Translations under genes and position numbers: made by a program
Assembly (NCBI GenBank): GCA_029449235.1
Contig: JANATG010000010.1
Location: 930,001 to 994,000 of the forward strand
Source of the DNA: Linnemannia schmuckeri
Lineage: Eukaryota; Mortierellomycota; Mortierellomycetes; Mortierellales; Mortierellaceae
Direction of reading: 5' to 3'
DNA: 64,000 nt
Shown: piece after piece, positions 43,767 through 55,084 of the stretch
Position numbering within the stretch: position 1 is the stretch's first letter
Layout of the letters: each line of letters starts with the position of its first letter
Notes under the pieces: generated by a model
What the model saw: the letters and a program-made list of their open reading frames with translations, nothing else
Database searches by the model: none
What the model was told of the DNA's origin: nothing

Positions 43767-45587
43767 CTACTTGGGCCAGCTCATGATGCCAGCTTGGCGG
43801 TCGTTCGCATGGATCTGGTTCTGAAGACGGCGCTCCATATCAAAAAGCGGCTTGAAGAGCTCGACCTCGGCGGGGATGTTGACGTTCAAGGACTCAATCA
43901 CAATCCGGATCGCAGACATGACCTCCGAAGTTGTTGGCGTGGGGCGAGTCGTGGTTGCAACACTCTCTGCTGCTGCTGCTGCCGATACCGCTGCGACCAG
44001 GTCGCTGTTGCTGCTACCTCCGGTAAGAGGTACCGTAGGCTGCTGAAGAATTGTTTGCAATTGTTGTTGCTGTTGTTGCTGAAGCTGATGTAAAGCTTGT
44101 GCGGGATGAGCAAGAGGGTTGCCGAGAAGTGATGATGTTTCCGTAGGCGGAACGCGATCTCCTGCTGCTCGGGCTCGAAAGTTGTTAAGTCCTGGAGTTG
44201 CTGGGTGTATCTGATGTTGTGCTGGCTGCTGCTGCTGCTGTTGTTGTTGGAGGTTCAGCGATTGGAAATGTTGGTCTGCTGCGTCTACAACATCTTCCAT
44301 GTGTGCTGCTGCTGCTGCGTCTGCCGTCTCTGCCGTCTTGGCTGCCTTGCCACGGCGGCGAGGGGTGGTTGTGGGGACGCCATTGTTGCGTGGCTTCCTA
44401 GCTCTGGTCTTCTTGACAGGGGTTTCTGGGACTGGTGAAGCTGGCAGGACCTCGGGCATATCTGGAACAGCCGACTGGGTAGTAGAGTATGAGGTAGAGC
44501 TTGCGACGGCGTGAATGACTTGATGGTGAAGGTCAGTATGCATGTCCGAAAGTGCAGACTCCATCTCGATATCGCCTCCATGGTCCTGCTGGTCGTGGCT
44601 ATGGACTATCATACTGTGATTGTTCCGTTGCGGCTGCGTAAGCACACGCGGCCTGAAACGGGGTTGCAGCACGCGTTCAACCAGTTGTTGGTTGGTCGAA
44701 AAGGGCCGGAAGGATTCCGATGCTGTAAATTCGTCCTCAGGCATCGCTTGAATAGATGTCGCGGGATTCAAGCTTGCTCCAAGCAGTCCATTCCGCTTTG
44801 TGAAGCCAGAAACCCAGCCATTGGAAAACGACGGCAACGCAAAAGTCTCTCGCCCGGGCATGGACCGGATGTGAGTTCCCAACTCAAAGCCTTTCTTGGT
44901 GATCATCCTATATGAAATATGAATCTCTCGCTCTTGACATTCGCGAATCCACTCCAGAAGGGCATCCTCCAATTCGGGGCAGAGAACAGCACGTTTCCGC
45001 TGCACTTGAAGCTCCAAATCGTTCATGCTATTGTATATCTCATTCTTGTGGACGATGCGCGAGAGAGTACCCATGGCTGGTGCACGGAAGAGGTTGTACT
45101 CTTTCTGGGCCCACAGACCGAGGGCGGAGAGGGTCATATCTGGGTTATCAATGCGCATCTGACAGATGGCCTTGCGCTGATTGTTCGTCAGGTTAACGTT
45201 CCGTCCTACGGCGCCGTTGCTGCGAAGGGGGGGTGCTGCAGGGATAGTTGCACCTGCCGCAGCGCCATCACTGTCTTTGTCGTCGTCATCGTCCTCTTCA
45301 TCGTCTTGCTCGTCCTCCTCCTCCTCGTCGTTGTCGTTGTCGTTGTCGTTGTTGTCAAGGACTGCTGCTTGCTGACCCTGCTCTGACTGAAACTGTTGCA
45401 ATTGATGTTGTTGTTGGAACTGCTCCTGTTGCTGCTGTTGAAGTTGTTGTTGCTGCAGCTGCAATTGTTGTTCGATTTGTTGCAGCTGTTGGTGTCGGTC
45501 GAGGGGGGTGTGGTCGAGATGGGAGTGATCGACGGCGGATGCGTTGATTGCGATCTTTTGGGTGTTTGCCTGGGATCGTCGAGGCAT
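43767..45587 (-). CDS. CENP-B/pogo-type HTH DNA-binding protein without transposase catalytic domain (606 aa)
   Basis: Single exon starting MPRRSQANTQKIAINAS. Residues about 35-70 are polyQ; 80-108 are an Asn/Asp then Asp/Glu run. Residues 135-187 form a psq-type helix-turn-helix (NNQRKAICQMRIDNPDMTLS, TLSRIVHKNEIY). Residues about 195-275 form the CENP-B/Tc5-type HTH (ELEDALLEWIRECQEREIHI, MPGRETFALPSFSNGWVSGF, TKRNGLLGASL). This pair is the DNA-binding half of pogo/Tigger transposases and of CENP-B and fission yeast Abp1/Cbh proteins. The rest is low complexity with an AT-hook-like KKTRARKPRNNG and RRRGK (about 390-415) and polyQ; no DDE domain is present. A domesticated transposase-derived DNA binder is the best reading. 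Confidence 0.88.
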   Translation of the reverse strand: MPRRSQANTQKIAINASAVDHSHLDHTPLDRHQQLQQIEQQLQLQQQQLQQQQQEQFQQQHQLQQFQSEQGQQAAVLDNNDNDNDNDEEEEDEQDDEEDDDDDKDSDGAAAGATIPAAPPLRSNGAVGRNVNLTNNQRKAICQMRIDNPDMTLSALGLWAQKEYNLFRAPAMGTLSRIVHKNEIYNSMNDLELQVQRKRAVLCPELEDALLEWIRECQEREIHISYRMITKKGFELGTHIRSMPGRETFALPSFSNGWVSGFTKRNGLLGASLNPATSIQAMPEDEFTASESFRPFSTNQQLVERVLQPRFRPRVLTQPQRNNHSMIVHSHDQQDHGGDIEMESALSDMHTDLHHQVIHAVASSTSYSTTQSAVPDMPEVLPASPVPETPVKKTRARKPRNNGVPTTTPRRRGKAAKTAETADAAAAAHMEDVVDAADQHFQSLNLQQQQQQQQPAQHQIHPATPGLNNFRARAAGDRVPPTETSSLLGNPLAHPAQALHQLQQQQQQQLQTILQQPTVPLTGGSSNSDLVAAVSAAAAAESVATTTRPTPTTSEVMSAIRIVIESLNVNIPAEVELFKPLFDMERRLQNQIHANDRQAGIMSWPK

Positions 45588-45810
45588 AGTGATAATGATG
45601 GTGGCGGCGGCTTAGTGGGTTCCCTGTGTATTTGATGAGTCTGACTGGTGGTTGAATGTCTGATGGCTTTTTTCAAAAGATGGAGGGTTGGACGACGAGG
45701 TTGTAAAGGAAAAGAAGTGCTTGACAGAAACGAAGGGTAACGTACACATGCATTCCGTTTAAAGGGGTTTATTGTTAAGGGGCGTGAAAAGGTCTCATGA
45801 GCGTACAATG

Positions 45811-46738
45811 CTAGTCGAGGAGATAGATTCTTGATCCGATATCGCCTACAACCCAGTCCATGCCCTTGAGAAGGTGCGCGCCTGTCTTTGCGCTGCATCC
45901 GAGGATAGCCCAGTGATGGGTCGCAATCGAATCCAATTCAAGTGCCTAATCAATCGATGGAATGCGCTGTCAGTTTTGGGGGCGTGAAAGAAAGGAATGT
46001 ATATCTAGCACAGAGGGTGCATTTGATAAGCAATGGCTCTTTACCTCTCGGATTTGGTCGTCTGTTAATGCACCAGGAAGATCCTGCTTGTTTGCAAACA
46101 CCAGCAATGATGCACCAGAAAGACGCTATTGATACAGTCAGCAGCACAAAGTGATGGTTAGGATGACAATAATAGGGAGCCAGTTATCAAAAAAATAACT
46201 GAGGGCGAAAATAATTAAGGTCGCTACAAGCATACCTCTTCTTGGAGCAACTCATGCAACTCCTTTTTACAATCACCCAGACGCAACCTGTCTGCAGAGT
46301 CTACTACCCAGACAAGACCATCCGTCTGCTCAAAGTAGTTCCTCCAATACGAACGAATTGACTTTTGTCCGCCAACATCCCAAATGTTCATCTTGAACCT
46401 ATGTATTATTATTTGTTGGGTGCAAGGAAGGAGAGTAGGTATGTATTAAGAAAATTGCTACCTCCGATCTGCTTCGCCTACTATGCTATGACACCCAGGC
46501 TGCTGAGGCTAAGAAACAAAGGTATTCAAACTGGAAATGGACACGCTTGTTCTTTTTCTTACCCGTTGTGTTCGAGAGTTTTAATGTTGAAGCCGAGGGT
46601 GGGAGAGATGGTGTCAATGTCCTCGCCGTTGATTCGCTTCAGAATGGTTGTCTTGCCTGCATTGTCGAGGCCGAGCATCAGCAGACGAATCTCCTTTTCC
46701 TTCTGGCGGTTCTTTTTGAGGATGGTGAGGAGGCCCAT
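45811..46738 (-). CDS. ARL2: ADP-ribosylation factor-like GTPase Arl2 (184 aa)
   Basis: Four exons: 46738-46563, 46398-46236, 46125-46045, 45945-45811; GT-AG throughout, exactly 185 codons with stop. It starts MGLLTILKKNRQKEKEIRLL and carries the P-loop GLDNAGKT, switch 1 SPTLGFNIKTLEHNG, switch 2 WDVGGQKSIRSYWRNYFEQT, NKQD for guanine specificity, and GCSAKTG (G5). Length and sequence match animal Arl2 and yeast Cin4. Arl2 works with tubulin cofactors C, D and E in tubulin heterodimer assembly, and has roles at mitochondria. The N-terminal Gly is conserved, as in Arl2 proteins that are not myristoylated efficiently. Confidence 0.97.
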
Positions 46739-48128
46739 GTTGTGTTTGCTGCGTGTGTTTGTGTGTGAGGGTAAGGACGACGCTTTTGTGGCGAGAGTGA
46801 TGAGCGTGCGAGAAAGGGCGAGTGAGTCTGTGTGAGAGAGTGTGTTGATGAGAGTGATGTGAAGGTGAGGGAGTTGATTGTGAAGAGGATGATTCTCTTC
46901 TGCCTGGTTCCTGGCAAGCTCTTTTTTATTTGAGCGTGACTGAACCTTAGGTTTAAGGAAAGTCCATAGTAAACTACAGCGCATCGCCCAAGTAAGAGTA
47001 TTCAGCTTTTGCGCGGCAGATTTTACTGGACCACATTGATGTCCTGCACGCACCCTTCACAATTGATCTATACAGGCTGTTTGAGCCCTAGAGAAAAAAA
47101 AAAAGAGTAAAAGGAAGGCTCGTGCATGGCGTTCATCTAGGGGTTTGTTCTTTCTGTACTCGTCTAATCGGGACCCGATAAGGCATGTCGAATTATCCTT
47201 GCTCGTTCAAGGAATAAATAGGACGTGTCTGCCAAGCAGATATGAACGTTAACAGGCAATTGGTTTATGACCCCTACAGTAGGCAGTGCACCGAGAGAGT
47301 ATGAGTTGAACCGTTCATGATATGTGGCACATGCTGCTGAGGTCACTTTAGGGAAGGGGGAGAGCACCTTATTCATATCGGGCATGATCGAAACGGTGAA
47401 AGTAGCCCCCGCATCTTCGAAATTACCATGGTAAGAACAATGATATAAAGTGAAGAGGAAAGAAGAAAAAAAAAGGTGGAGTTAAAGCAATGGAAAGTGG
47501 AGAGAGAAAAGGGATGTGACTGGTCCAAAAACGAATCCACCCGAGAAGTGGCGCGACAGTTTGAACTTATTTTATGTGGGTGCTATTGCGGAGGGGTATA
47601 ATTACGTGCGTGTGAAAAGTGTAATCCAGGCACACCACAGGAATGGTGCCTTGTGTGCGAGATGGATAAACGATCTTCAGCTTGACAAAGATTCAATGCG
47701 ATATGAACTGAAATGCCTGCATGCCCTTCCTTCTCGGCACCCCTATGGGATCGGTTGAAGGTATATACAGAGGGTGACAAGGTTGCCTTGTTGTTTGTTT
47801 TGATGTTGTATTGACACGAGGGCCAAGATGCCAGAGATGTGCCTGTTGGACTTGAAGGAGTCAGGGACGGACGGATTTGATTGGCGCAAAGTGTGGGGAA
47901 GTCAGTCACGAATATGAAAAAGTAAGTTTTTGTTTTTTTTCTTCATGTCGGGTGTGTGTAAATCGCACCTGTGAGTGATCTTCCGACTCATTTCTTTTTA
48001 TTTTTCCTCGTACCTTTTCTTTCGTTCTTTCTTTCTTTTTTCTTTTCTTTCCTTTGCATACTCTTTTTCATCTCCTAACTCCCTCCCCACTCTTCCTCCC
48101 TCTTCCCCTTCCCTTTATCGTCCTCATA
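46739..48128. other. Divergent intergenic region
   Basis: Promoters of ARL2 (-) and the mitochondrial carrier (+). A pyrimidine-rich leader runs from about 47930 to the carrier ATG. No supported gene. Confidence 0.6.
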
Positions 48129-50754
48129 ATGTCCGCTACTCAACAGAAGACTGCTCCCAAGCGTAAGAAAACATAACACAGGCATATCAAATACATCAAA
48201 GACACAATCAAGCCTATCAGCGAGGAATCTTATCGCCCTTGATAAGCAAATATCGAGGGACACAGACACACACCAATTTACCCAACAACATGAACAATCC
48301 ACTTGCAGACATCGCACACGGGACTCGCAGGAGTATAGACACTCTGGAAGTACGAACAAGCGAATACTGATTAGCATTAAAGCAGCATCATCCTTCGACC
48401 GGCTATCAGCCAAACAAGCACGAGCGAAAACCGGGAAGGCTGATCAGCTCATGACCTCTTGGAATCAAATCTCTCTTTCAAGACTGAATGTCGTAATGAC
48501 TGACATCACTTCTTCATTTTACTTTTTTATGCGACCCATTTTCTAGCCCTGCCTTTCCAGTGGCAGTTCGTTGCCGGAGCCGTTGCCGGTGTCTCTGAGA
48601 TTCTTACCATGTACCCTCTTGATGGTGAGTCCCACAGGGCCTAAATTTTGACCTTGCCTGAATGCCGTTAAATTCTGGTGCATCGAAACCTCACCAATTG
48701 AAAGTGCGCAAAGAATGATTTTCATTCTGACTGACCTGGTTTTCTTTCATAACCTCGACTGTATGGGCTATTTTAGTCGTCAAGACTCGTTTCCAGCTTC
48801 AGGTCGGAACCGGAGGTGCTGACGGATACAGCTCCATTGGTGATTGCTTCAAGAAGATCATCAAGAACGAAGGGTAAGCTTGCATGCTCGCTCACAGGCA
48901 GTGAATAGTTCATGTGTGTGTGATGAATATGTGTGAGTGTGCGCTCATGAGCCGATGGTGGAGTGAGTGTTGTTGTGTGACCATGTGGATATCGGCACAC
49001 TGATTCGAGGAGGGACTTTTCGGCAGCCTTTTTCCCACTTGGATCGCCATCCACTTTTCTTCGTTGCAGGGTACAACCGAACAAGAAAAAGAAATGCAGG
49101 AGCCGAAAGGACAGAAATGTCGGGTTGATCTTTTTTGTTCGTCCGTGTTTGTTCACTTTTCATTGAGCGGACAAAAAAGAAGGGACGGAAGCTAAGAGTG
49201 GTCGCGTTTCCTTTTTTTGCGAACCGTGAATGGAATGGAAAAAAAAGGAAAGAAAGGATGTTTTATCCTTTTCGCCTGTGTATGCAGTTGAGAGCAATCG
49301 GAAAATAACGAATGTTGTCACACTTACTCTAATTCTCTCTGTCTTTCATGTGGGAAAATTGGGGTGGCGGATCAAATTATGTCTTAATATTTCATGTAGA
49401 TTCGGTACACTTTACCGTGGAATCATCCCTCCCATTATGGTCGAGGCTCCCAAGCGTGCCACCAAGTTTGCCGCCAACGAGCAGTACACCATTCTCTACA
49501 AAAGCATTCTCGGCGAGGATGTCAACAAGCAGGGTCTCTCCATCCTGACCGGTGTCAGTGCTGGTATTACCGAGGTAAAGCCGATTTGAACAGAAAAAAG
49601 CGGAGATTTCTGTACTTTCTTGCCTCAAATTGGGTTTGTGATTTTTGACTCTTCTTCCCACACTAACTTTTTTCTCCCACTCTTATCGCATCCTTGATAC
49701 ATAGGCCTTCCTCGTTGTTCCTTTCGAGTTGGTCAAGATCCGCCTTCAGGATAAGGCCAATGTAAGAAAACGAGAGCCCTTTTCGATTCATGATGACATG
49801 TCGGCATTCAAGAATACATTCATACATTCAGGAGTCATAAGCTGTGTCATTGGGCTGGTGTTGAAATTTGAACTAACATATGCGATTATGGGGCTTATAC
49901 AACTCTCTTTTACTTTCAACAATAGGCCGGCAAATACAAAGGTTCCATGGATGCGTTGGCCAAAATTGTTAAGACTGAGGGTGCCTTGGCTCTGTACAAT
50001 GGTCTTGAGGCTACTCTCTGGCGCCATGCCAGCTGGAACGGAGGATACTTCGGATGCATTCAGGGTGTCAAGAACATTATTCCCGAGGCTGAGGTACTTT
50101 TTTTACAAAGCAACGCTGTCGCGTATATTTGAGCCAAGGAATGTGTGTCTGCCTGGACTAAGGAACAGAACAGAGAGGAAATTTCTAACACCTTACCCAA
50201 TTCGCTTCATATTCTCGAATAGACTCCTAACGGAAACTTGGCTCGCAATTTTGTTGCTGGAGCCATTGGAGGTACCTTTGCTACCATGTTGAACACTCCC
50301 TTTGACGTTGTTAAGACCCGTATTCAGAACCAGGCCAAGGGATCCGTCTTGAAGTACAATTGGACCTTGCCCGGCGTTGCCATGGTCTACCGTGAGGAAG
50401 GGTACGTGTCACTGAAGTGACTTTTTATTGCTGACAAAGCAGAAGCTTATTTCAGGAGTTGGAGGAAACTTGCCTGCCATTCGGATTAAGACACTAAACC
50501 ACTTTATTCTTTGTTCGTATTGGAATAGATTCCGGGCGCTTTACAAGGGATTCGTACCAAAGGTTCTCCGTTTGGGACCTGGTGGTGGTAAGCTATCACG
50601 TTTCTTTTTGCATATACGTATTGTGTCTGGAAGCGAAAAAGAAATAATTACTGATTAACCTTTCTTGATGCGTGTACGCATAGGTATTCTCCTTGTCGTT
50701 TTCGACACTGTTTCAAACCTGATCCGCAAGCACGTCCTTCACGAGAACGTCTAA
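48129..50754 (+). CDS. ODC1: Mitochondrial 2-oxodicarboxylate carrier, Odc-type (305 aa)
   Basis: Nine exons: 48129-48162, 48547-48624, 48777-48873, 49400-49574, 49705-49761, 49926-50093, 50223-50401, 50529-50587, 50684-50754; all GT-AG, 306 codons with stop. The three mitochondrial-carrier repeats each show the PX[DE]XX[KR] signature: YPLDVVKTR, VPFELVKIR and TPFDVVKTR. GIIPPIMVEAPKRATKFAANE and LEATLWRHASWNGGYFG are typical of the 2-oxodicarboxylate carrier group. The family exchanges 2-oxoadipate and 2-oxoglutarate across the inner mitochondrial membrane in lysine degradation or synthesis. Six membrane helices are expected. The first exon of 34 nt encodes only a short N-terminus. Substrate assignment rests on remembered family resemblance. 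Confidence 0.93.
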
Positions 50755-51258
50755 AGAATATCTTAATGAACCCATAGAGTTTTAATCGCATCCCTTTTTT
50801 TAATACAACCGTGACGTATGCGATCACGTTTTTCTACTGACCACTTTAAAATCAGTTTTGTCCTGCCTGGTGTGTGAGACGTGGAAGTGGTGTCAGTCTC
50901 CACCTCTTCTTTGCGCCTTTTTTTCAGCTCTTTCTTTTCTTTCTTTGTTCACCATCCTACTTCTCCTTTCCTCATTGACGTTTTGTGCGTGTTTTTTTTT
51001 TGTTTCCACCTCGTCTGTACCCCTTCTGTGCCCTTTTTTTGTTTGTTGTTTTCTGTGCCTTACTTTCTTTCGTCGTTTGTCTTAATTCCTTACTCTTCTC
51101 TTTATCTTTTTCACTTTGTGCCTCTGTCTGTCTGTTTGAACATTCATTCTCTCTGTATTCTGTGAATTAGTTCTTCTCCACCTTCATTCCTTTCAAGTAC
51201 TTTTATACTTCCTCTTATTACCTTTTCTTTTTTGCCCAAGAGCGCCAAAAAAAAAGCA
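50755..51258. other. Intergenic, pyrimidine-rich
   Basis: 3' flank of the carrier and CT-rich promoter or leader of the cold-shock-domain gene. No gene seen. Confidence 0.6.
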
Positions 51259-53970
51259 ATGTCTGTCCCCGCCGCCCGCAGGACCGGAAAGGTCAAGTTC
51301 TTCAACAGCCAGAAAGGATTCGGCTTTATCATTCCCTCAGAGAGCTCTGAGGCTGCCCCAGTGGACGAGAGTAAGTCGCAAACTACAATAGCTCCCTTTT
51401 TTCCTCTATTCTCTCTTCCACAACTCCGTTCTTCATTTCGTATCAATCAGCCGTCATTATCGAACTCTTTTGTGGGCCCGTGGAGAACAGATCCGATTTG
51501 CAGGATGAAAAATAAAAGGGAAAGAGAAAACAAAAGAAAAAATAAGAGTTGAGCGTTTTTGAGACTGGGTTGGGTGGAGGAGCCAGGTAGCAAGCATGCG
51601 ATATGCGATGCGATGCGATGCGCAGAATGGAGAGAAAAAGAGTGGGAGAAATAAGGAAGCACGACCAAAAAAAGGAATAATAAAAGGGCTTTGAACCTTT
51701 TGTTGTAGCGTCTTGTTTTTACCCGCCTTCACACAGTGGCTCTCGGTTCCCCACCCGCGTACTTTCTCTTACACTCAGCACCACCACCCCTTTTACACCA
51801 CAGTATGATCAACCACTTTTTCGTTTTTACGATTTTGTAAGCTTTGACTGTTTTAACAAGTTATGTAAACGACAATAATTGCTCACTGTACTCACTTATG
51901 TGTCTGGGTTTGGTCTGGAGTGAACAAGAACACAAGGGCATCCACATCCTTTTCTCTTCTCCCCTTTCCCTTAATGTTGTCCCTTTATTCTTTTTCTTTT
52001 CCCTTTTACCAAATGACACAGAGACAAGAGGAAGAATAAGCAGGGGCTCGTAAACTACCACATCCCTTTGTTTTCTCTTTTTTCTCTCTATTCTCTTTCT
52101 CAAATCTTGTTAGTTCCTTGTTGAATTTTCTTTTTTACTATTTTTTGAAGGGTATCCGCAGGGCTCGTTTTGATGTTGTGTCTTCCCCCCATTTTTTTTT
52201 TTTTTTTTTTTTTTTTGACCCCTAATTTTTTGGCACTTTTTTTCTTTTTTTTCCTTTCTATTCTCCTGGTCGATCTTTGACTTTTTTACAATTCTTTGTT
52301 TCAGTTACTGGTGCGGGTATGTGTGTGCAAGAGAGTGTTTGTGCGGAAGGTGATGCGCAAGGAGAGTGAGTATGTATTATTCGCCAGAGGAAAAGTATTG
52401 CTTGGGCGGCAATCTGACCGTGCATCACACACTTTAACAAATCACTCTTCATTCATCATATCACGTCGAAGGAAAGGGAAAAAACAAAAAAAAAAGAGGG
52501 GAGAGGGAAAGGACACAACGAAACTGTTTCATTCTCTGCACGAGGAGGGAATCGAGGGGGAGAGAGAGTGGATGGGTGAGAATGGAGGAAAATGCGAACA
52601 GGAGAGGCGGGCTCTGTGCGCAATTACCTCTGTTGGCTCGATCATCATCGCCCTTCTCTCTTAGACGCTGTATCCCTTCGTCTGTCGCGAGTCACATATC
52701 CCACCCGCAAAAATTGGAAGCGAAAAAGCTTCCGAAACAGACGAAGGGATACAATAACTGCTACCGCAACACATGAATCACGTACATGGAATAACCTTGT
52801 CGTATCGTGTCATAATTTTGTGCTTACTCAAACAATACTTGCGAATTACGAATGGCGGCAAGGTGACCTGTCGGCGACTTTTTTTATATTTCTTTCTCAA
52901 GATCAGGAGAGAGCAGCGTACGTTGAGAGAGTAAACAGAGAAAAGGCGTTCAGTTGTTCGGCACCTTAGGGGATCGTTATCCGTTTTCGTTTGTCTATTT
53001 GTTCATATCAATTCCATACTTAGATTCAAAAAAAGAAAAAGAAACCTAGCTGTAATTTGTGTTAATGAATCTTTACTCTTTATTATTCTTTTTTATTAGT
53101 CTTTGTCCACCACACCGCCATCCACAATGATGGAGGTTTTAAGAGTCTTGCCGAGGTACATTCGAGTCCAATACCTACTTGCACTGGATCGATTCACAGA
53201 TAGCAGCAAGTGTTTTAACCATCACCGTGTCTTTATTCCCTTCGTTGATTAGGGTGAGGATGTCGAGTACGATATTGTCCCTGGACCCAAGGGTATGCAA
53301 GCCGCCAACGTGACAGGCCCCGGAGGAGTGTCTGTTCGTGGTGACCCCAATGTCGGTGGAGGTGGTTTCCGGTGAGTTTTCATCATTTTATGACAGATCG
53401 CTTGATTGAATCCCGATCAGAGTCTTAATTCATTGTTTACTAATTGTCAATATCTCATGTCATCTTCTAGAAACAACGGTGGTCGCTTCGGAGGCGGTGG
53501 ATACGGAGGCGGATATGGAGGATTCGGTGGACCCAACGGTAAGATGCGATTACATCTCTGGCTAATGGACGACTTGCTTCGATGTTTTTTTTCTCTCTCT
53601 GACCTGATGTGACATTTCTTTACATGTATTAGCCTATGGAGGTGGATATGGTGGCATGGGCAATGCCCCTCTTGGCGCATATGGACCCGGCCACGGCCAG
53701 CAGGGTTACGGCCAGGGAGGCTACAACCAGCAGCAAGGGTTCGCTGGCGGTGCTGGATTTCAGCAGGGCAACAACCAATTCCAGTATGGCGGCTATCCTC
53801 AGGGAGGCTATGGTGGTGGAGGTAATGCAGGAATTCAGGGACAAGGCCAGCAGCAGAACACCCCGTCATCGTTTGGTCAACAGCAGAACGCTCAGCCGGG
53901 CTATGGCCATGCCGCTGGCGGCCAAGGTGGCTGGAACGCCGCTGCTCCCGGCGGCGCCGCCCAGCACTAA
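51259..53970 (+). CDS. Cold-shock-domain glycine-rich protein (230 aa)
   Basis: Five exons: 51259-51370, 53100-53155, 53253-53371, 53471-53538, 53633-53970; all GT-AG. Exon 1 encodes MSVPAARR and the RNP1-type TGKVKFFNSQKGFGFIIP; exon 2 supplies the RNP2-type IFVHHTAI. Exon 3 completes the domain with EDVEYDIVPGPKGMQAANVTGP. The rest (about residues 95-230) is built of GGY, YGGG, QGGY and QQQN units, resembling plant cold-shock glycine-rich proteins and RNA-binding phase-separating tails. The role is probably RNA chaperoning in stress or translation control (family inference). The first intron is 1,729 nt, far longer than the others here, and contains a perfect inverted repeat and a 25-nt T tract. 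A small alternative exon in it cannot be excluded. Confidence 0.9.
51601..51624. repeat. Short GATGC/GCGAT tandem repeat in intron 1 of the cold-shock gene
   Basis: Pentamer GCGAT is repeated four to five times (ATATGCGATGCGATGCGATG). Confidence 0.8.
52192..52216. repeat. Poly-T tract (25 nt) in intron 1 of the cold-shock gene
   Basis: Uninterrupted T run on the + strand. Confidence 0.95.
52669..52753. repeat. 17-bp perfect inverted repeat enclosing a nested hairpin
   Basis: The left arm TGTATCCCTTCGTCTGT (52669-52685) is exactly complementary to the right arm at 52737-52753. Between them GGAAGC (52716-52721) and GCTTCC (52728-52733) form a 6-bp stem with loop GAAAAA. It lies in the long first intron of the cold-shock-domain gene. 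It could be a structured RNA element or the remnant of a small inverted-repeat transposon. Confidence 0.85.
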
Positions 53971-54308
53971 GCGTTTTGATCTCCTGGATCAGTTGTTTTG
54001 TCCTTGACCACACTTCGTTTTTGTTGACAAAGTAGAATGATGCCGGCGTCTCATGCACCTCTCTATCTTTTCTCTGTCAAACCACTGTCCTTACCCTTAC
54101 ACCCCTGCTCATACTCCCTTCCTTTTGCCATACGATCTCGTTGTTCGCTTTGTGCGTTCGTTCGTTTTCGCTTGACACTCCATTCGAAAAATAAAAAAAA
54201 TGATGATATCACCATTATCCTGCTGCATTGCTACGTGTATACTTTACTCTCCGCTCTTTGTTATGTTGTATTTTTTATTTCAATGCACATTTCGCGTTGA
54301 AAAGCGAA

Positions 54309-54530
54309 TCACTGTTGCTTGCGAGTATACTTTTTGGAGGGACATGAAGGAGAAGAACCTCCAGCATCGATGAGTTGTTGACAACACTGTTGGAGTTGCT
54401 CGATGACGTTTTGGCAGCGCGATTCCTGGTAGTTGTTTTTTGTGAGACATGACTGGATTGCGCATGCCTCTTTGTGGCATGGTTGCGATCCGGAGCTGTT
54501 GTTGTTGTTTTGGGCGTCTGATGAAGGCAT
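54309..54530 (-). CDS. CMC4: Cmc4-like twin Cx9C mitochondrial protein (73 aa)
   Basis: Single exon. After an Asn-rich start (MPSSDAQNNNNSSGSQ) the core reads PCHKEACAIQSCLTKNNY, ESRCQNVIEQLQQCC and ends PSCPSKKYTRKQQ. Cysteines at C18, C23, C28 and C38, C49, C50, C62 fit the Cmc4/p8-MTCP1 pattern, where twin Cx9C pairs form a disulfide-locked helical hairpin imported by Mia40 into the mitochondrial intermembrane space. Function of Cmc4 is poorly known, with a link to cytochrome c oxidase. It is convergent with the cold-shock gene. Confidence 0.9.
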   Translation of the reverse strand: MPSSDAQNNNNSSGSQPCHKEACAIQSCLTKNNYQESRCQNVIEQLQQCCQQLIDAGGSSPSCPSKKYTRKQQ

Positions 54531-55051
54531 TGCTGTGTTTTGAGTTGGATCTGAGCTTCTGAAGTGGGTGGGTAGCTGATCAGGCGATTAGAAGGCAAGG
54601 TGAGAATGCAAACTATAAAGAATGACGAGTTGAAAGAGGTAAAAGTCCAGTGAAGTCTATCTTTCTGAGACGAAGAGTGTGTGCAGTCACGATGGTAATC
54701 GATACTGATAGTTGAAGAAAGGGATGAAGACGACGTTTATCGGTCGCCAGTACTAAACGATGCATGCAGCAGATGTCATTTGGTTGACTCTTTGTTAGTT
54801 TCTTGTCGTGTTGTTGTGTTGTTGTGTTGTTGTGTTGTTGTGTAGTAGGGTGCGGTGCGGCTGTTGATGATTATCCCTTTCTCGTCTTTGTTCTTGTCAC
54901 CTTGTTACCTTGCTTTGATATCGACTCACATAAGACACCCCACTCCGCTCGACTTGGCATCTTACTCGTCCAAGTAGCTCTCATTGGCGTTTCCCCATTT
55001 TGTCATTTGTCACCCTTTGTTCTACCTCTACTCTTGCGCCGCCCCCTCGCA

Positions 55052-55084
<33 letters not shown>

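Noticed and set aside
45206..45898. 230-codon open frame across the CENP-B-type gene start
   Set aside because: Frame shadow of the polyQ/Asp-rich region; rich in Ser/Asn/Thr from CAA/GAC repeats.
47516..47758. 80-codon open frame (+)
   Set aside because: Short, no family match and no splice partners; lies in the ARL2/carrier intergenic region.
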